From Hypericum androsaemum (Eukaryota > Streptophyta > Magnoliopsida > Malpighiales > Hypericaceae): DNA of 64,000 nucleotides. The stretch lies in contig OZ023180.1 of NCBI GenBank assembly GCA_963995505.1, positions 7,103,263-7,167,262 on the forward strand. The letters are read 5' to 3'. Below the pieces are notes generated by a model. That model worked only from the letters and a program-made list of their open reading frames with translations, ran no database searches and was not told the origin of the DNA. Made by a program: the position numbers and the translations under genes. Positions 11,411 to 24,774 of this stretch are shown piece by piece; the stretch's first letter is position 1, and every line of letters begins with the position of its first letter.

Positions 11411-12775
11411 TGTGATGAGTGTAAACGCTCATGTATTTGTCATATGTTTATTTTTGTGTAGTTGTATTTTTATTCATTTTTATCTTACATGTTGAGTCTT
11501 TTGTCATTTTCGTGTATTTCAATCTTGGAGTGGACTTCTAGTGTTGTCGTATGTCTTGATAGGTACTTAGAGCATTCGTGAGCAAACAAAGCAAGGACGA
11601 GAAGAATGGAGTGAACCCGCATCAGCCTTAGCTGCCGCTAGCCCCTTAGCAATCACTAGGGGGACCTTACAGAAGTTGGCAGGTTCAGATTCCTACCCCC
11701 GCCAGGTATCTAGCGCTAGCTACATCCTGAGTAGCTGCAGTTTTCATACTTTCTTTTTATTCAGGTATTAGACCTAAATAGGACTTGCACAACTTTTGGC
11801 CTCCTGTTATGGCCTTAGGACTCTAGAATATATTAATTTTCTTATTTTTGGCCTCTTGTTTCGGCCTTTAGGATTTCTTGTTAGAAATAAGCTCTTATAT
11901 ATTTTCCTATTCCTTAGGTCAAGTTGGCTATATAATGTCATTAGCTCATAGGTTTTGAGACACGCTTTTCTTGAGACATTGAGACTACTTTTTATTGAAT
12001 AAAAGTGCACGTGGTGGGCTAGCAACGAGGAAGAGATTTGTAAGGCTTACTCGAACGACTAAGCCTCTCTTTCTCTATCTTTTATGCTAGTATACATCAT
12101 GTCTCTCATTACTCTATCTCGTGTTGTCTTTATGCTTAGCGTGTAGTTCTCTATTAAGTGCAATGTCCTAACTATATAATTATTATCTATGTTGATTTGT
12201 TGTTCGAATATCTTTGGCATTAGTTATTAATTAGTGTATTTAATACTTAATCTAACTTGATTACTTAGATTATGATTGGAATTGATAAGAGCAGATCGAA
12301 AGGTATTTGAGTTGGTGGAATAACTAATTAGCATATTCCTAAGTATTAATAAGATATCTTAATATCGTAAGGATAACTTACTAGAAGTAATCTTCATAAT
12401 TAGGATTAGTCTAGTTCTAGGTCTAATTGATGAGCGAGATTGTTGATTAGTAACCTAGGTATTTGCTATCTTGGTTTTGTAACTAGAATAATCAAAAGCG
12501 TTAGGGAGATGCTTTAGAACACTCCGGGTACTAGATGTAACTTCATAAGAACCACAACCTTCACGTAGGTAATCAATCCATAAGGGTATCGTGCTCTATT
12601 GTCCCAACTGATTCGCAACTTATCTCTTTACAATTTTTGTTTGCTTGATTCTCACAAACTCTTTTCCTTTTACTCGTATTCCATCCTTTATTTCCACGCA
12701 ATAAATAATTGAGTGCTTAGATTTTTATATTCCAACCCTCAGTTAAGGATGCCTATGTCGAGAAACCCTTATGGA
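11411..12775 (+). repeat. 3' LTR of the gypsy-like element (about 1.36 kb)
   Basis: Begins TGTGATGAG after a purine tract. It aligns along its length, with divergence and small indels, with 13208-14655. Shared landmarks include TTGAGTCTTTTGTCA, GATAGACTTCTA-like, GACGAGAAGAA, CTAGCG-rich palindromic clusters (11630-11730), CGACTAAGCC, AACACTCCGGGTA and CCAACCCTCAGTTA near the end. The 3' boundary is uncertain because both copies lose similarity shortly after the last landmark. Confidence 0.65.
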
Positions 12776-13207
12776 CTGATGTACGAAAAATAGTATAGTG
12801 GAACACAAAAATACATTTTTGTTTGTTGTAAATCTAATTGGCTTCTTCCAATTCCTTAAATCAATAGTCTTTTCAATTTTATGAAATCTTTTTTTATGCA
12901 TGGCTCAGCTAGGTAGGATAGCTGAACCATTCCCCGTAGCTCGTTCGCACATCTTTGCAAGTGAGATAATTGTCTTCTCAATTGAGCTGTGCGCTTTATC
13001 ACAAATTGTAAAATGGTATAAACCAGAAGTGAACTTGTGGTTTGCATCATGATTTTATAAAAATATGGGCCGACTGATAATTCGACCAGTCGGATCGCGA
13101 ATCAGACTTTGATTCGGATCGGGTTTAATCCTTAACGCTGCCTATGCCGTTGACCATAAGATTTTTTGAATGGACAGTCGATTTTGTTTCTATTAGAACA
13201 TGTGGTC
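12776..13207. other. Spacer between the two LTR copies
   Basis: 432 bp with no recognisable coding. 13060-13130 holds GACCAGTCGGAT / GATTCGGATCGGGTTT strings similar to the block at 56930-56980, suggesting another repeat family. No primer-binding site is evident after 12775. Confidence 0.4.
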
Positions 13208-14655
13208 ACTGATGAGCGCTTAAGTGCTTGTGTTTTGTTATGTATTTTGTAAGGGTTTAATTATGTTTTCGTTCAGTTTTGTTGTGTCCAATTGAGTCTT
13301 TTGTCAGTTTTATGTGTTTACGTCTTGGGATAGACTTCTACCGTCTATTATGTGTGTTTGTAGGTACTCGGAGGCAGTTCATGACAAATGGAGCAAGGGC
13401 GAAAGGACGAGAAGAAAGAAGGAGGATTTTGCCTGACCTAGTAGGCGCTAGACCCCTAGCGACCGCTAGGGGGGTCTGGCAGAAGGCACATAATTTTGAC
13501 CCCTAGCGGTCGCTAGGTGCATAGCGGTCACTAGGTCCCGCGAAGCTGAAGAAGATTGACTTCCTATTTTTTTGGATTTTTACCCCGTTCCGGATTTGGA
13601 CGACTTTGGCCATTGTTTTAGCCCTTAAACATTATGCTTTACTTATTTTCCATATATTTGGCCACACAAGACTCAAGATTGCTTTTCTGATTATTTTGTT
13701 CAAGTTTTTCGAATCAAGTTGGCTGATTCTCAAGAATACTAAATATATTCCATGTTGGTCGTAGGACTTCTAGTTTAGAAAGGCTCCTAGATTTTTCTAT
13801 TTTCTAGTTGGTTGGCTTAGCTATATAAAGCCGTAGTCTCTTAGGTTTTAAACATTCTTTTCCCCTGCAACTTTGAGACAGCCTTATGAGCTTAATAAAG
13901 TCAGAATTTTGTTCAGCTTTGTGGAGGAGATTGGCAAAGCTTGCTCAAACGACTAAGCCTTCTCTTTCCCTATACTTATGCTTTTCGTTATGATGTCTTT
14001 TATCAATATCTCTTCCTTTGTTGCCATACTTAGCTAGTAGATTTCTTTAGAGTGCGATGCCCTAATATGTGATTGATTATCTACGTTAATTTATGGTTCG
14101 AATATCTTAAGTATTAGTTATTGATTGGTGTGCTTAATACTTAACCAAACTAGATCACTTAGATTATGATTAGAATTGATAAGAGTGGACCGAGAGGCAC
14201 TCGAATTAATAGAAAAACTAATTAACATGTTCTCATGTATTAATGGGACATCTTGATATCGTAAGAATAACCTGTTAGGAGGAATCTTCACAATTGACTT
14301 AGTATAGTTCTGAGTTTAATTGATGAGCGCTAGCGTTGATTGGTAACTCGGGTCTTTGCTATCTTAGTTTTATCTCTCTAATGAGCGAAAGTGTTAGGGA
14401 GATGTATTAGAACACTCCGGGTAATATAAGAGTTTTATAGAACCATAATCTTGACATATGTAGTTAATCCATAGGGTATTGTGCTCATTTGTCTCAATTG
14501 AATTTATAACTCGTTTATTTATATTTTCAATTCTTTTATTTTCTTGTAACTTCGTGACTTTCCTTATAAATCTTTAATTCCCTCGCCTCACACAATTAAT
14601 TGTTTTGATTTCGTGTTCCAACCCTCAGTTACGAATCCTACTTATTCACTATATT
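13208..14655 (+). repeat. Second LTR copy, probably solo
   Basis: Diverged full-length relative of 11411-12775, same orientation. No purine tract precedes it and no internal retroelement sequence follows. Internally it has a striking CTAGCGACCGCTAG / CTAGCGGTCGCTAG palindrome cluster at 13455-13530. Either a solo LTR that landed beside the first, or the remains of an element whose interior was almost wholly lost. Confidence 0.6.
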
Positions 14656-14903
14656 ATTTGTTTGTGCGTTTTATTGCTTGTCAATTTCTCGTATATCAGT
14701 CACCAAAAAATTTATACTTTTAAAATTTATATTTTAAAATTTTAAAATTATAATTTTGTGCTTATATATTATATTTTACATTAAAATTAGATAACATTAT
14801 TAACTATTTTCTGTTTTTAATACTAAATATATTAAATAATTTATTTTTTATTTAAAATTTTTGGTCCGATTGAGTGGATTGATCGATCATGAGGGCGGGA
14901 AAA

Positions 14904-15706
14904 TAGGAGTGAGCATATTATCTGATATCCGAATTCGATAGCCGAAACAAATTCGGATTCAGATATTCGAGTTTAGAATCGAATTATCTGAAATTTTTAT
15001 ATCAGATTCATATTCAGATACTGATAACAATATCATAAATTAGATTATCAAAATTATCCGAACTAGAGGGCCAAGGTGAAAATTTTACTAAATATGTACA
15101 TGGGCTTGGGCTGTTTTCATTGCAGTTCACTAAAACTAAAGCAACTTCACCTTCCTCTATATCTACCTAGTCGACATAGAGAACCAGTGACAAATCGACA
15201 ATCAAACCTCACGAAACCCTTTTTTTTTACTAGTCGCGATTTACTCCTCCTCGTCCCTGCCTCTCCGACTCACATGATTTCCTGTTGGGCGTGCTTTTCA
15301 CTTTTCAGATGCTTGTTCGTGTTTGCTCTCTGATTTATTAATCAACTTCGCCCTCATCTGTACCAAGGAATTGCCGTTTTCCTTTTTCTTTTTTTATTTT
15401 CTCCACAAGAGAGATTTTGATTAATTAATTCCTTGTTTGATTAATTATTTGCCTTCACTCTTCTCGGTTTTTTTTACATGTTTCGGTTGATTTTCTTGTT
15501 TGGTGAAACGCAAGAGGATCAAATGGGGGTATTATGCGGTCGATGCTTTTGCCGCAAAATCTGGACTCAATTCTGATAATTCGAATTCCTATCTAAAAAA
15601 TTCGTAGAATTTCGGATAATAAACTATTCTGATTTAGATTCTGCCAGTAAAATAACAATTTCATTTTTTTTTGATAATTTAAATTCGGATTATTCGAATA
15701 CTCCTA
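14904..15706. mobile_element. Short hAT-like non-autonomous element (about 0.8 kb)
   Basis: Left end TAGGAGTGAGCAT and right end ATACTCCTA are inverted, and both subterminal zones repeat ATTCGGATTATTCG-type strings in opposite orientation. Flanking 8-mers match only 4 of 8, so the boundary is weaker than for the neighbour at 15967. There is no transposase. The interior includes a C/T-rich segment at 15120-15360 of unknown origin. Confidence 0.5.
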
Positions 15707-15966
15707 CTACGAAAGAAATTCGAAATTCACCTCCGAGTGGTTTCCAAAAACCATGGTCCGTAGAAGTCAACTAATTTAATATTCATCCTCTCCTGTACAT
15801 TTTTTTGAAAGGGATCCTCTCGTGGAAATTTAAAACGTATGCGGTTAAAATTTGGTTCGGTGAAAGAAAACAATTCCAAGTTAAAGGAAAATTTTAATTC
15901 CCCCAGAACTAAATTCCAAAACAAATCCCTAGAATCTCTAGTCTCTCCCAAAATTAAGCTATATGG

Positions 15967-16632
15967 TAGACCTGGTCATTGTTAGAATGCGATTCGTTAT
16001 TCGATTTGATTCGTCAAAAATTTGATCTGATTCGTTCACAATTCGATTCGTCCGAAATTCGATTTGAATTCATCATGAGACGAATTGAATACGGTTCAAA
16101 ATTTCTATAATTCGTCGAACCGGCAAATTTAATTCGAATTCGATTCAAGTAAATTTCAAGTTGAATTCGTCTATATTATGTAAAAGCTTTTATCTTTAAG
16201 CTTTGGTGAATACTTTAACCTAATCCTAAACCCTAACACTAACCATAACTGTAACCCTAAATCTTATCACTAAACTCCAACCCTAATCCTGACTAACCCT
16301 AATGCTAATATTAGTCCTAATTCTAACATTAACCCTAAATACTGACACTAACTCTTAAATACCAACGATCCCCTAATTTTTGATATTTCAAAAGAATTTG
16401 AATTTTTTTGATTTTTTCCAAAAAATCAAAAATCACGAAAAAATTTCAAAAAATTTGGAAGTTTTTATTTTTATTAAATATTAAAAATTAAAGAATTAAT
16501 TCGAATTCGAATGTTCATAATTTGTATTCGATTCATCTTTAGACGAACTGAATACAGTTTAAGATTTCGATGAATTTGAATTTGAACCAATTTGATTCGA
16601 ATTTGTTCGAATTCGAACCGTGGTCAGGGCTA
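15967..16632 (+). mobile_element. hAT-like non-autonomous element, 666 bp, clear target duplication
   Basis: Ends TAGACCTGGTCA and TGGTCAGGGCTA are imperfect inverted repeats. They are flanked by CTATATGG (15959-15966) and CTATGTGG (16633-16640), seven of eight matching. Both subterminal regions align with the ends of the 3700-5190 element. The centre has no coding sequence but a degenerate telomere-like tract. A deletion derivative of the same family. Confidence 0.8.
16205..16375 (+). repeat. Degenerate telomere-like tract inside the hAT element
   Basis: About 170 bp of irregular CCCTAA / CCTAATC / CACTAACC units, a loose form of the plant telomere repeat CCCTAAA. A counterpart in reverse orientation lies at 30165-30295 in another member of the same element family. 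Confidence 0.7.
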
Positions 16633-16640
16633 CTATGTGG

Positions 16641-18474
16641 GTCCGACCAAAGATATTTTATCATAGTATTATATGAACAGCCTAATATTATATGATTATG
16701 CCCATACATGTCCGGAGTGGCCAAAAAGGTTCAACCCTTCCATTGGTTAGCCATATTGGCTTTGTTGTCCTAAGACCAGAGGGCAAAGCCAAGTGGCCCT
16801 TCCCATCTTCACCGTTTAATATTATTTTTTATCTTGATCTGGACCGTTTAATAATATTCTTGGGCTGGCAAAAGGATCGCCTGCCTTCTGGCTCCTGCAG
16901 AAAGATAATGTCCCCTTTCTTTCCCTGCATTATTGAATTAATTAATTATCTTTTGGCAAAAAAACATTTAAAATTGATTAAAGTCATCAAAATCCACTTT
17001 ATTATCACTATTTTGAGTTTTGAGATAAATTTATTGACTAATAAACATGTAATACTTTCTAACAACAATATTTGAGTTATTTTATTTTTCATGATATATC
17101 ATTTCACTAATTTGAAAAAATTACAGACAAATTCGGTAGTTTTCATATCCAAATATGGACAAAGAGAAAATTGACGGTATCTAGATCGAGGGTGAACAAT
17201 ATATCACACAAATAAATTAGTGATGTGACATAATATTTAGATAAAATTAACGATATGACATGACTTACAAAATAAATCAAATAACTGAAATTACGTAGTG
17301 TGTCTTGTTTATTAGTCAAACTAAAATATTTGTCGTTATAGAATAAGCCACTTGGGTGCCACTTGGGTGCTAATGCACGGTGCACCCACCATGTGGCTCA
17401 ACGTTATTGGTTAATAGACTCTAGCTTTATTAATAAAGCCCGAAGATACCATTGTAGTTGATTTGAGGCGTCGGGTGAACAAGGGAGTGCCACTTGCGAA
17501 ACCTCTAAATTTCGGTCTAAAGTAATCTACTGTTGCCGGTACTACAAGAAAACAACATGTGATTTATTCACCGGATGTCCGGATCATCCAAATTATGGTC
17601 TCTCGTCTCTAAAATTATGGATCCTGGCCCTCACACGTAGAGGTGAACATGAACACAATTCAATTTTAATTTGTCGAAAATCTGTCTTGGAATGAAAACA
17701 ACTCATACGAATTTGAATTTGTCTAAATTCAAATCTTGGTCACCGCTATTTTTATGTTGAACATGCATTTATGTAAAAGTTATACACACCAAGTCTATAT
17801 TCATTAATAAATAAAATATATAATCACGCGACACAAAAAAGAAAGTCCAAATGATAAAACATTAAAACTATTTAAAACAAAAATTAGAAACTTAATACAT
17901 TCATTCCAATCAACTGCGCTATACCGAATAATACTTAACCCAATTTCCAAGGTCAACACCCTTAAATTGCCAATGTTCAAAGATTGCAAGTCTTTTTTTT
18001 TTGAAGAACTAGATGGCAAGTCTGATTCTTACTGATTTACAAGTAAATATTGCCAAAAATAACGGTAAACTAAACCCATGTAATTCGGAAATAAGTTACA
18101 ACAGAAACGAATAATACATACATCAGAAAAGGAAATAACAAAATGCGCCTTTCAAACAAGGAAACATCGAAAAGTCACTCGTCACTTTTTTTTTAAATAT
18201 ACTAAATCGACTAATCTAAATCAAGCCGGAATATTTGAGTCCAACTCTCAACCTTTCCCCGCGACGCCTCCACGCTCCATCCACAAAGGAAGAGAAAACG
18301 AACCCGGCGCGCAGCCCTAGGTATTCGATTTGTATTCGTCTGTCTGTTCTCCACACGCCGCCTCTATTATTTATGATCATCAGCTGCTAGTTGCCGTTTC
18401 GCACCCATACTGTTCCTTATCCCAATAACCGCCTTCCCCCCAACTCCCCTCCCGTTTCGACCGAGCCAGCGACC
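16641..18474. other. Intergenic and probable aconitase promoter/5' UTR
   Basis: Mostly AT-rich without recognised coding. 17345-17370 has a short direct repeat (CCACTTGGGTG twice). 18240-18474 becomes C-rich and lacks a clear TATA box, as is usual for housekeeping promoters, and probably holds the aconitase transcription start and leader. Confidence 0.4.
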
Positions 18475-21400
18475 ATGTATATAAGCGGCTCCACCTCCGC
18501 TTCATCTTCCCTCCTTCGAGCCGCTGCCTCCTCCTCTTCTAGAATCTTCTCTAGGTCTGTCCTCTCCCCCAGGGCCGCCTATTTCCCCGTCCGCTGCGGT
18601 TCCGCTCAACTCCAGGCCCGATCCATCAGTTTCTCCTCCGCCGTCCGATCCCTAAGGTTGTCCTTCCCCCGTGGCGACTGGTCGTCCCGCGCGTCGCAGA
18701 TTAGAGCCGTCGCTTCCCCTCCCGCCGTCGAGCGCTTCCAACGCAGGATCGCCACCATGGGTGCGTGCCTTGCCTCTCGATTTTTTTTTTGTTTCATTTG
18801 AGCAAATTTTGTTGACTTTTAGGTTTTAGTCAACGTCTTGTTACTGAGGAGTTCGCAAGCGCGTGGATCTTAGTTTTCGTGTTATTTTCCATGGGATTAT
18901 GTAGTTGGCGGCATGAATTTAAACACCGGAAGTGTGAAATTGGATATGTCGCGTGTTTTACCGTTGACTTTTAGTTTTTAGTCAACGTTTTGTTACTGAG
19001 GAGTTCCCGAGCGCGTGGATCTTAGTTTTTTTTTGTTATTTTCCATGGGATTATGTAGTTGTCGGCATGAATTTAAACATCAGAAGTGTGAAATTGGATA
19101 TGCCGCGTGTTTTACCGTTGGCCAATGATGGATTGATTGATTTTGATGTGATGTGTTGCAGCTACGGAGCATCCTTTCAAGAATATCTTCACCAGCCTCC
19201 CCAAGCCCGGGGGTGGAGAGTTTGGAAAGTTTTACAGCTTGACTGCTCTCAATGATCCGAGGATAGGTAACTTTTTTATTAGTTTGTTAATTTCTCCGAG
19301 CCATGTTCATTGCGTATACCATCTTCGAGTGGTGCGGCAACCATAACGGTGGTTTTTCTTCTGGTGATGGCAGATAAGCTTCCGTACTCTATCAGGATCC
19401 TTCTTGAATCTGCTATCCGTAACTGTGATAACTTCCAAGTGACGAAGGAAGATGTTGAGAAAATCATTGATTGGGAGAATTCTTCCCCCAAGCTGGTTGA
19501 GATCCCATTCAAGCCTGCCCGTGTACTCCTACAGGTATTTCATTTCCCAGTTACTATGTTGTACTTCTTTAATGGATGTATTTGGCCTTTCATGACCCGT
19601 CTTTTGTTGTTGCAGGATTTTACTGGTGTGCCAGCGGTTGTGGACCTTGCCGCAATGCGGGATGCCATGGCCAACCTTGGCAGTGATCCCAGCAAGATCA
19701 ACCCATTGGTGAGTCTCTTTTTAGTCATAGAATGATTGGAGCATGAATGCTTGGATTTACCCCTTGGTTTTGTTCTCAATAGTGAATTTAGCTATTGTTA
19801 ATCTAAACTTCCCTTTTGCCCTTTTATATGCATCTTCATGTTACTGCATTTCAGTATTCCGCATGCCTTATCTACACCAGTTTTAGGTTGTACGTTTTTT
19901 CTGTTGCCCATTTGGGATATCATAATGGTTTCCGGATCTGCATGATTAATGGTTTTCCAATTAGAATAACTGAGATGTTAAACTGTAAACTTCTGTGCAT
20001 ATAGGTTCCTGTCGATCTGGTCATCGATCATTCGGTTCAGGTTGATGTGGCAAGAACAGAAAATGCTGTGCATGCAAATATGGAGCTTGAATTTCAGAGG
20101 AACAAGGAACGGTTCGGTTTTCTTAAGTGGGGTTCTTCTGCTTTCCGTAACATGCTTGTAGTACCTCCTGGTTCTGGTATTGTGCATCAGGTACTATTCA
20201 TGGCTGAAAAAAAGATAACCATGCTTTATTATCACGTTTGTCAAGTTGTCAACATGAATCGCCCATTTGTTGGGCTCACTTGAACATTTAACGACACTCC
20301 AGGAACTATGAAGTAGGCCTAAGCTACTGTTTGTGACTTTATATACATGAATAGACCATCAACAGACTTGACATGTTCAATTTCAGGTGAATCTTGAATA
20401 TCTTGGAAGGGTCGTTTTCAACGCTGATGGCATACTGTATCCGGATAGTGTTGTCGGAACAGATTCCCATACAACCATGATTGATGGGTTAGGAGTTGCT
20501 GGTTGGGGAGTTGGAGGTATTGAAGCTGAGGCTACAATGCTTGGCCAGGTAATTTCTTAAATACTCATTGTATGGTGCTTGTTTGTAACAAACAGTCGAT
20601 ATTGAGCTTCTAGTTATCTGTCATCAATTGATGAAAAATTTGGATACTGTAATTTGCAATGGCATCAATGGTGAACGTTCTTTTAGTGCTTATTGCTTCT
20701 TTGTTTAACTTCTATTGACTCCATCTGATATCATCTCTCGCATGTTGCACTCATTCAATGATTAGATGAATATCAGGTTAAATTACAGCCACATGGTTTA
20801 ATGTATTGTAGGTTGCTGCTGTTCTCGATCTTACCGCTTCCACCATTTGACATATAACCCGTGCTTGTGCCTTGACTTCCATCTTAACTCCTTCTCTTTT
20901 CTATGACAGCCTATGAGCATGGTGTTGCCTGGTGTCGTTGGGTTCAAGTTGGCTGGAAAGTTGAAGAATGGTGTTACGGCTACTGATTTAGTGTTGACTG
21001 TCACTCAGATGCTAAGGAAGCATGGCGTCGTTGGCAAATTCGTTGAGTTCCATGGTAGCTGGATTTTCTATCCTAAGTTGAACTAAGACCAATTTGTACC
21101 AGGTCCTGTTGCATCATGCATCTAAGCATCTCTGTGCCTGCAGGGGATGGTGTTGGTCAGCTATCATTAGCTGACAGGGCAACTATAGCTAATATGTCTC
21201 CCGAATATGGTGCAACCATGGGGTTTTTTCCTGTGGATCATGTCACCTTACAATACCTCAAATTGACTGGGAGAAGTGATGAAGCTGTGAGTCTAAATTG
21301 TTTAATGCACAGCTACATGCCATTTTCTCCTTGTTACGAATTCTTGGCTGATGTTGTCTTTGTCTGTTAGGTGGCAATGATAGAAGCATATCTACGTGCA

Positions 21401-24400
21401 AATAATATGTTTGTGGACTATAGCGAGGTGAGTTTCCATAGTCCTTTCTACTCTGTTTCATTCTCAGTGTTTTGAGCAGCTTAGTTGAAGTGCTGTAATA
21501 TTGTTATTCTTGATGAATTCAGCCTCAAGCAGAGCGAGTGTACTCATCATATCTGCAATTGGACCTTTCTGAAGTTGAACCCTGTATTTCAGGACCAAAG
21601 AGGTTTGCATATTTTGCATTATGAACTGTCATTCTGCTACTCATCTCATGCCTATCTTTTTTTGCTTCATTCTCTCAGTTGATGTACAGTATTCTCGTGT
21701 TACTTCTTAACTAAGAAAAGCCACTATTTTGCAGGCCGCATGATCGGGTTACCTTGAAAGAAATGAAGGCTGACTGGCATTCGTGTCTCGATAGCAAAGT
21801 TGGATTTAAGGTCATCTCCAAACTTAGTTGATTCCTCAATTTCATGCAAACTGTCTCACATGTTTGTTCCCTTAGTCCGAATGGTGTTGTCAATTCAATT
21901 ATCATTTTCTGGATTTCTCTTTTCCCCAAGTAGCAATTTCTGAGGAACTTGAAATGCTTCACAAGGTTCTGAATCATCGTTGGTATTCTTTGATATTTTT
22001 TGTGTGCATAGATGTGCTGTTCGATTTGTTTGCTTTCTGTTTAGTTCAAGAGAAATGCTACTCTTCCTTTGCATTTTGTTATGTGCACCTCCTAAAAAGT
22101 ATCCGATGGTCAAATTTTGGTGTGTGGATCTGTAGCAACGTGTTTGGTTGAATACCATAGTGATGTCTCCTTTCTCAAATTTCAGGGTTTCGCCATACCA
22201 AAGGAAGCACAGCCAAAGGTGGCAAAATTCTCGTTCCACGGTGAGCCAGCAGAATTGAAGCATGGAAGCGTTGTGATTGCTGCAATAACTAGTTGCACAA
22301 ATACTTCGAATCCCAGTGTCATGCTTGGTGCTGGTCTGGTTGCCAAAAAGGCTACCGAATTGGGCTTACAGGTTAGATTTGTTGATTTAGACTTTAGAAG
22401 TTCAATGCAGCTTTTTCTCTGGTTGATTACTGAACAAACTATTTGCTTCCTTCTCATGATTAATGATGCTCTAGTTATCTTTGTGTTAATGTCCATTACA
22501 ATGAAAGCTAATGTTGGCCTTGTAATTGATTCTGTTTTCTTCAGGTCAAGCCATGGGTAAAGACAAGTCTTGCCCCAGGATCTGGGGTCGTGACAAAGTA
22601 TTTGCTTCAGAGGTACTTTATTCTGATTCAGATTTATGATGCAAATATTTCATTTAAGATACGCTACTTATTTTCTGCATGTGTCTTGCGGAGAGGACTA
22701 TGAACACTGTTTGGTTTACTTTGGGCAGTGGGCTGCAAGGGTATTTAAATCAACAGGGTTTCAACATTGTGGGATATGGCTGCACAACTTGTATCGGCAA
22801 TTCTGGAGACTTGGATGAATCAGTTGCTTCAGCTATTTCAGAAAATGGTAATTTCATAATGTTTGGATCCCTACGCTTTAAGACATCCATTTGCTAGATT
22901 CCTGCCCATCCGGTTTTGGTCTTCTGAGTTCTTCTTTCTCCTTTTTGCAGATATTGTTGCCTCTGCTGTTCTTTCTGGAAACAGGAACTTTGAGGGTCGG
23001 GTCCACCCCTTGACCAGAGCTAACTATCTTGCTTCACCACCTTTAGTGGTTGCCTATGCACTTGCTGGCACTGTAAGATTACTTCTTGGTTGTTCATAGA
23101 TTGCTTATTCCTTCCTGTTCATGAAGAACATGTATACATTCTACATGATCCCCGTGTGAGGGTTATTGTGTGCACACAGTTGAATTAGTTCCCTGGTCAT
23201 TACTTATGAAATTCCTGCATTTTCTAGGTTGACATTGACTTTGAGAAGGAGCCAATTGGAACTGGGAACGATGGGAAGAGTGTCTATTTCAGGGACATTT
23301 GGCCATCAACTGAAGAAATTGCAGAGGTACTTCATTGTTTTGTTGTTAACAACTTCAGTGAAATATTGCGTTGATCTCAAATAGGCATTCTAACGTGAGT
23401 TGGTTTCTCTGTAGGCTGTTCAATCCAATGTCTTGCCTGATATGTTCCGAAGTACTTATGAAGCTATTACAAAGGGAAATCCCATGTGGAATCAGCTGAC
23501 TGTGCCGGCTTCAACATCTTATTCATGGGATTCCAAGTCAACTTACATTCATGACCCACCATACTTCAAGAATATGACTTTGACTCCCCCGGGACCTCAT
23601 GGAGTAAAGGATGCCTACTGCCTACTCAATTTCGGTGATAGTATCACTACAGACCACATATCTCCAGCTGGAAACATCCAGAAGGACAGTCCTGCTGCAA
23701 AGTACCTCCTAGAACGAGGTGTGGATCGCAAGGACTTTAATTCCTACGGTAGTCGCCGTGGTAATGATGAAGTAATGGCTAGGGGGACATTTGCGAATAT
23801 CCGCATCGTCAACAAACTTTTGAATGGAGAAGTGGGGCCAAAGACCGTTCACATCCCCACTGGGGAAAAACTCTTTGTGTTTGATGCAGCATCGGTATGT
23901 ATTTGCCTCTCTCTTTCTGTTCAACTTTCTGTCATATCCAAACTCAAGAGTGTTCCATTTCTTACAAGATAATAGGAATATCATTGATTATGAGCATTTT
24001 TCATTCTAATTGGGAGTAACTACGATAATAGTTGACATGTCAAGATTCACATAAGCTGAAATACATAAAATGGCACACCTACTCCAGGTTTATGTCGGCC
24101 AATTTCATTTTAGTTGACCAAGGGTAATCTTCATCTTTCTACTCTGCAGAAATACAAGAGTGATGGACATGATACCATTGTCTTGGCTGGAGCTGAGTAT
24201 GGAAGTGGAAGCTCAAGAGATTGGGCTGCCAAGGGACCGATGCTATTGGTATGTCACAGTCCTGATAATTTTTTTTGATGCCCCTATATATCATCCGTGT
24301 ACAATGTACTTATGCTCCATATCGTCTTATAAAAAAACATAATGCAGGGAGTCAAAGCAGTGATTGCCAAGAGTTTTGAGAGAATTCATCGCAGCAACTT

Positions 24401-24774
24401 GGTTGGTATGGGAATTATTCCTCTTTGTTTCAAGGCTGGCGAGGACGCAGACTCATTGGGTTTGACTGGACATGAGCGGTACACCATTGACCTTCCTAGC
24501 AACATCAGTGAGATTAGACCCGGGCAAGACGTGACCGTTACCACTGACAGTGGAAAATCGTTCACCTGCAAAGCGCGCTTTGACACTGAGGTACTTGAGC
24601 TCTCCTGGCTCTGTTTCACTTTTAGTCTCATTTACACTGTCATGCGGTCAGATAGTTGGGAACTTTCTTCTAGTTGCTGATTCTTACCCGACGTTTCAAT
24701 TGCAGGTGGAATTAGAGTACTTCAACCACGGAGGCATTCTTCCCTACGTAATTAGGAACCTAATGAAGCAGTGA
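18475..24774 (+). CDS. ACO: Aconitate hydratase (aconitase), 20 exons, 992 aa, mitochondrial-type leader
   Basis: Aconitase interconverts citrate and isocitrate with a 4Fe-4S cluster (TCA and glyoxylate cycles). Exons read by eye: 18475-18760, 19162-19266, 19374-19534, 19616-19708, 20005-20190, 20387-20548, 20910-21054, 21144-21286, 21371-21427, 21523-21602, 21735-21810, 22186-22371, 22545-22612, 22729-22847, 22951-23072, 23228-23326, 23415-23894, 24150-24248, 24348-24590, 24706-24774. All have GT-AG borders and the phases close to 2979 nt. Cluster ligands are Cys535 (TSCTNT), Cys601 and Cys604 (GCTTCIG), with the 66- and 3-residue spacing of the IRP1/plant aconitase family. Residues 1-94 are Ser/Arg-rich with few acids, an organelle-targeting leader. 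Met95 (MATEHPFKN) begins the 898-residue core typical of cytosolic plant forms. No frameshift or missing active-site block was seen. The call is very secure; the paralogue number is not assigned. Confidence 0.97.
18811..19115 (+). repeat. 152-bp tandem duplication in aconitase intron 1
   Basis: 18811-18962 is followed at once by a near-identical copy, 18963-19115. Shared landmarks are GTTGACTTTTAG, TTACTGAGGAGTTC, GAGCGCGTGGATCTTAG, CCATGGGATTATGTAGTTG and GGCATGAATTTAAACA. The copies differ by a few substitutions and a short T-run, so the duplication is fairly recent. It lies between exon 1 and exon 2 and does not touch splice sites. Confidence 0.9.

Noticed and set aside
16205..16375. Telomere-like tract considered as an interstitial telomere from a chromosome fusion.
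   Set aside because: It is short, degenerate and confined within a transposon that has its own target duplication.
18391..18474. In-frame upstream extension of the aconitase first exon.
   Set aside because: It opens with TTG, not ATG; the first in-frame ATG is 18475.
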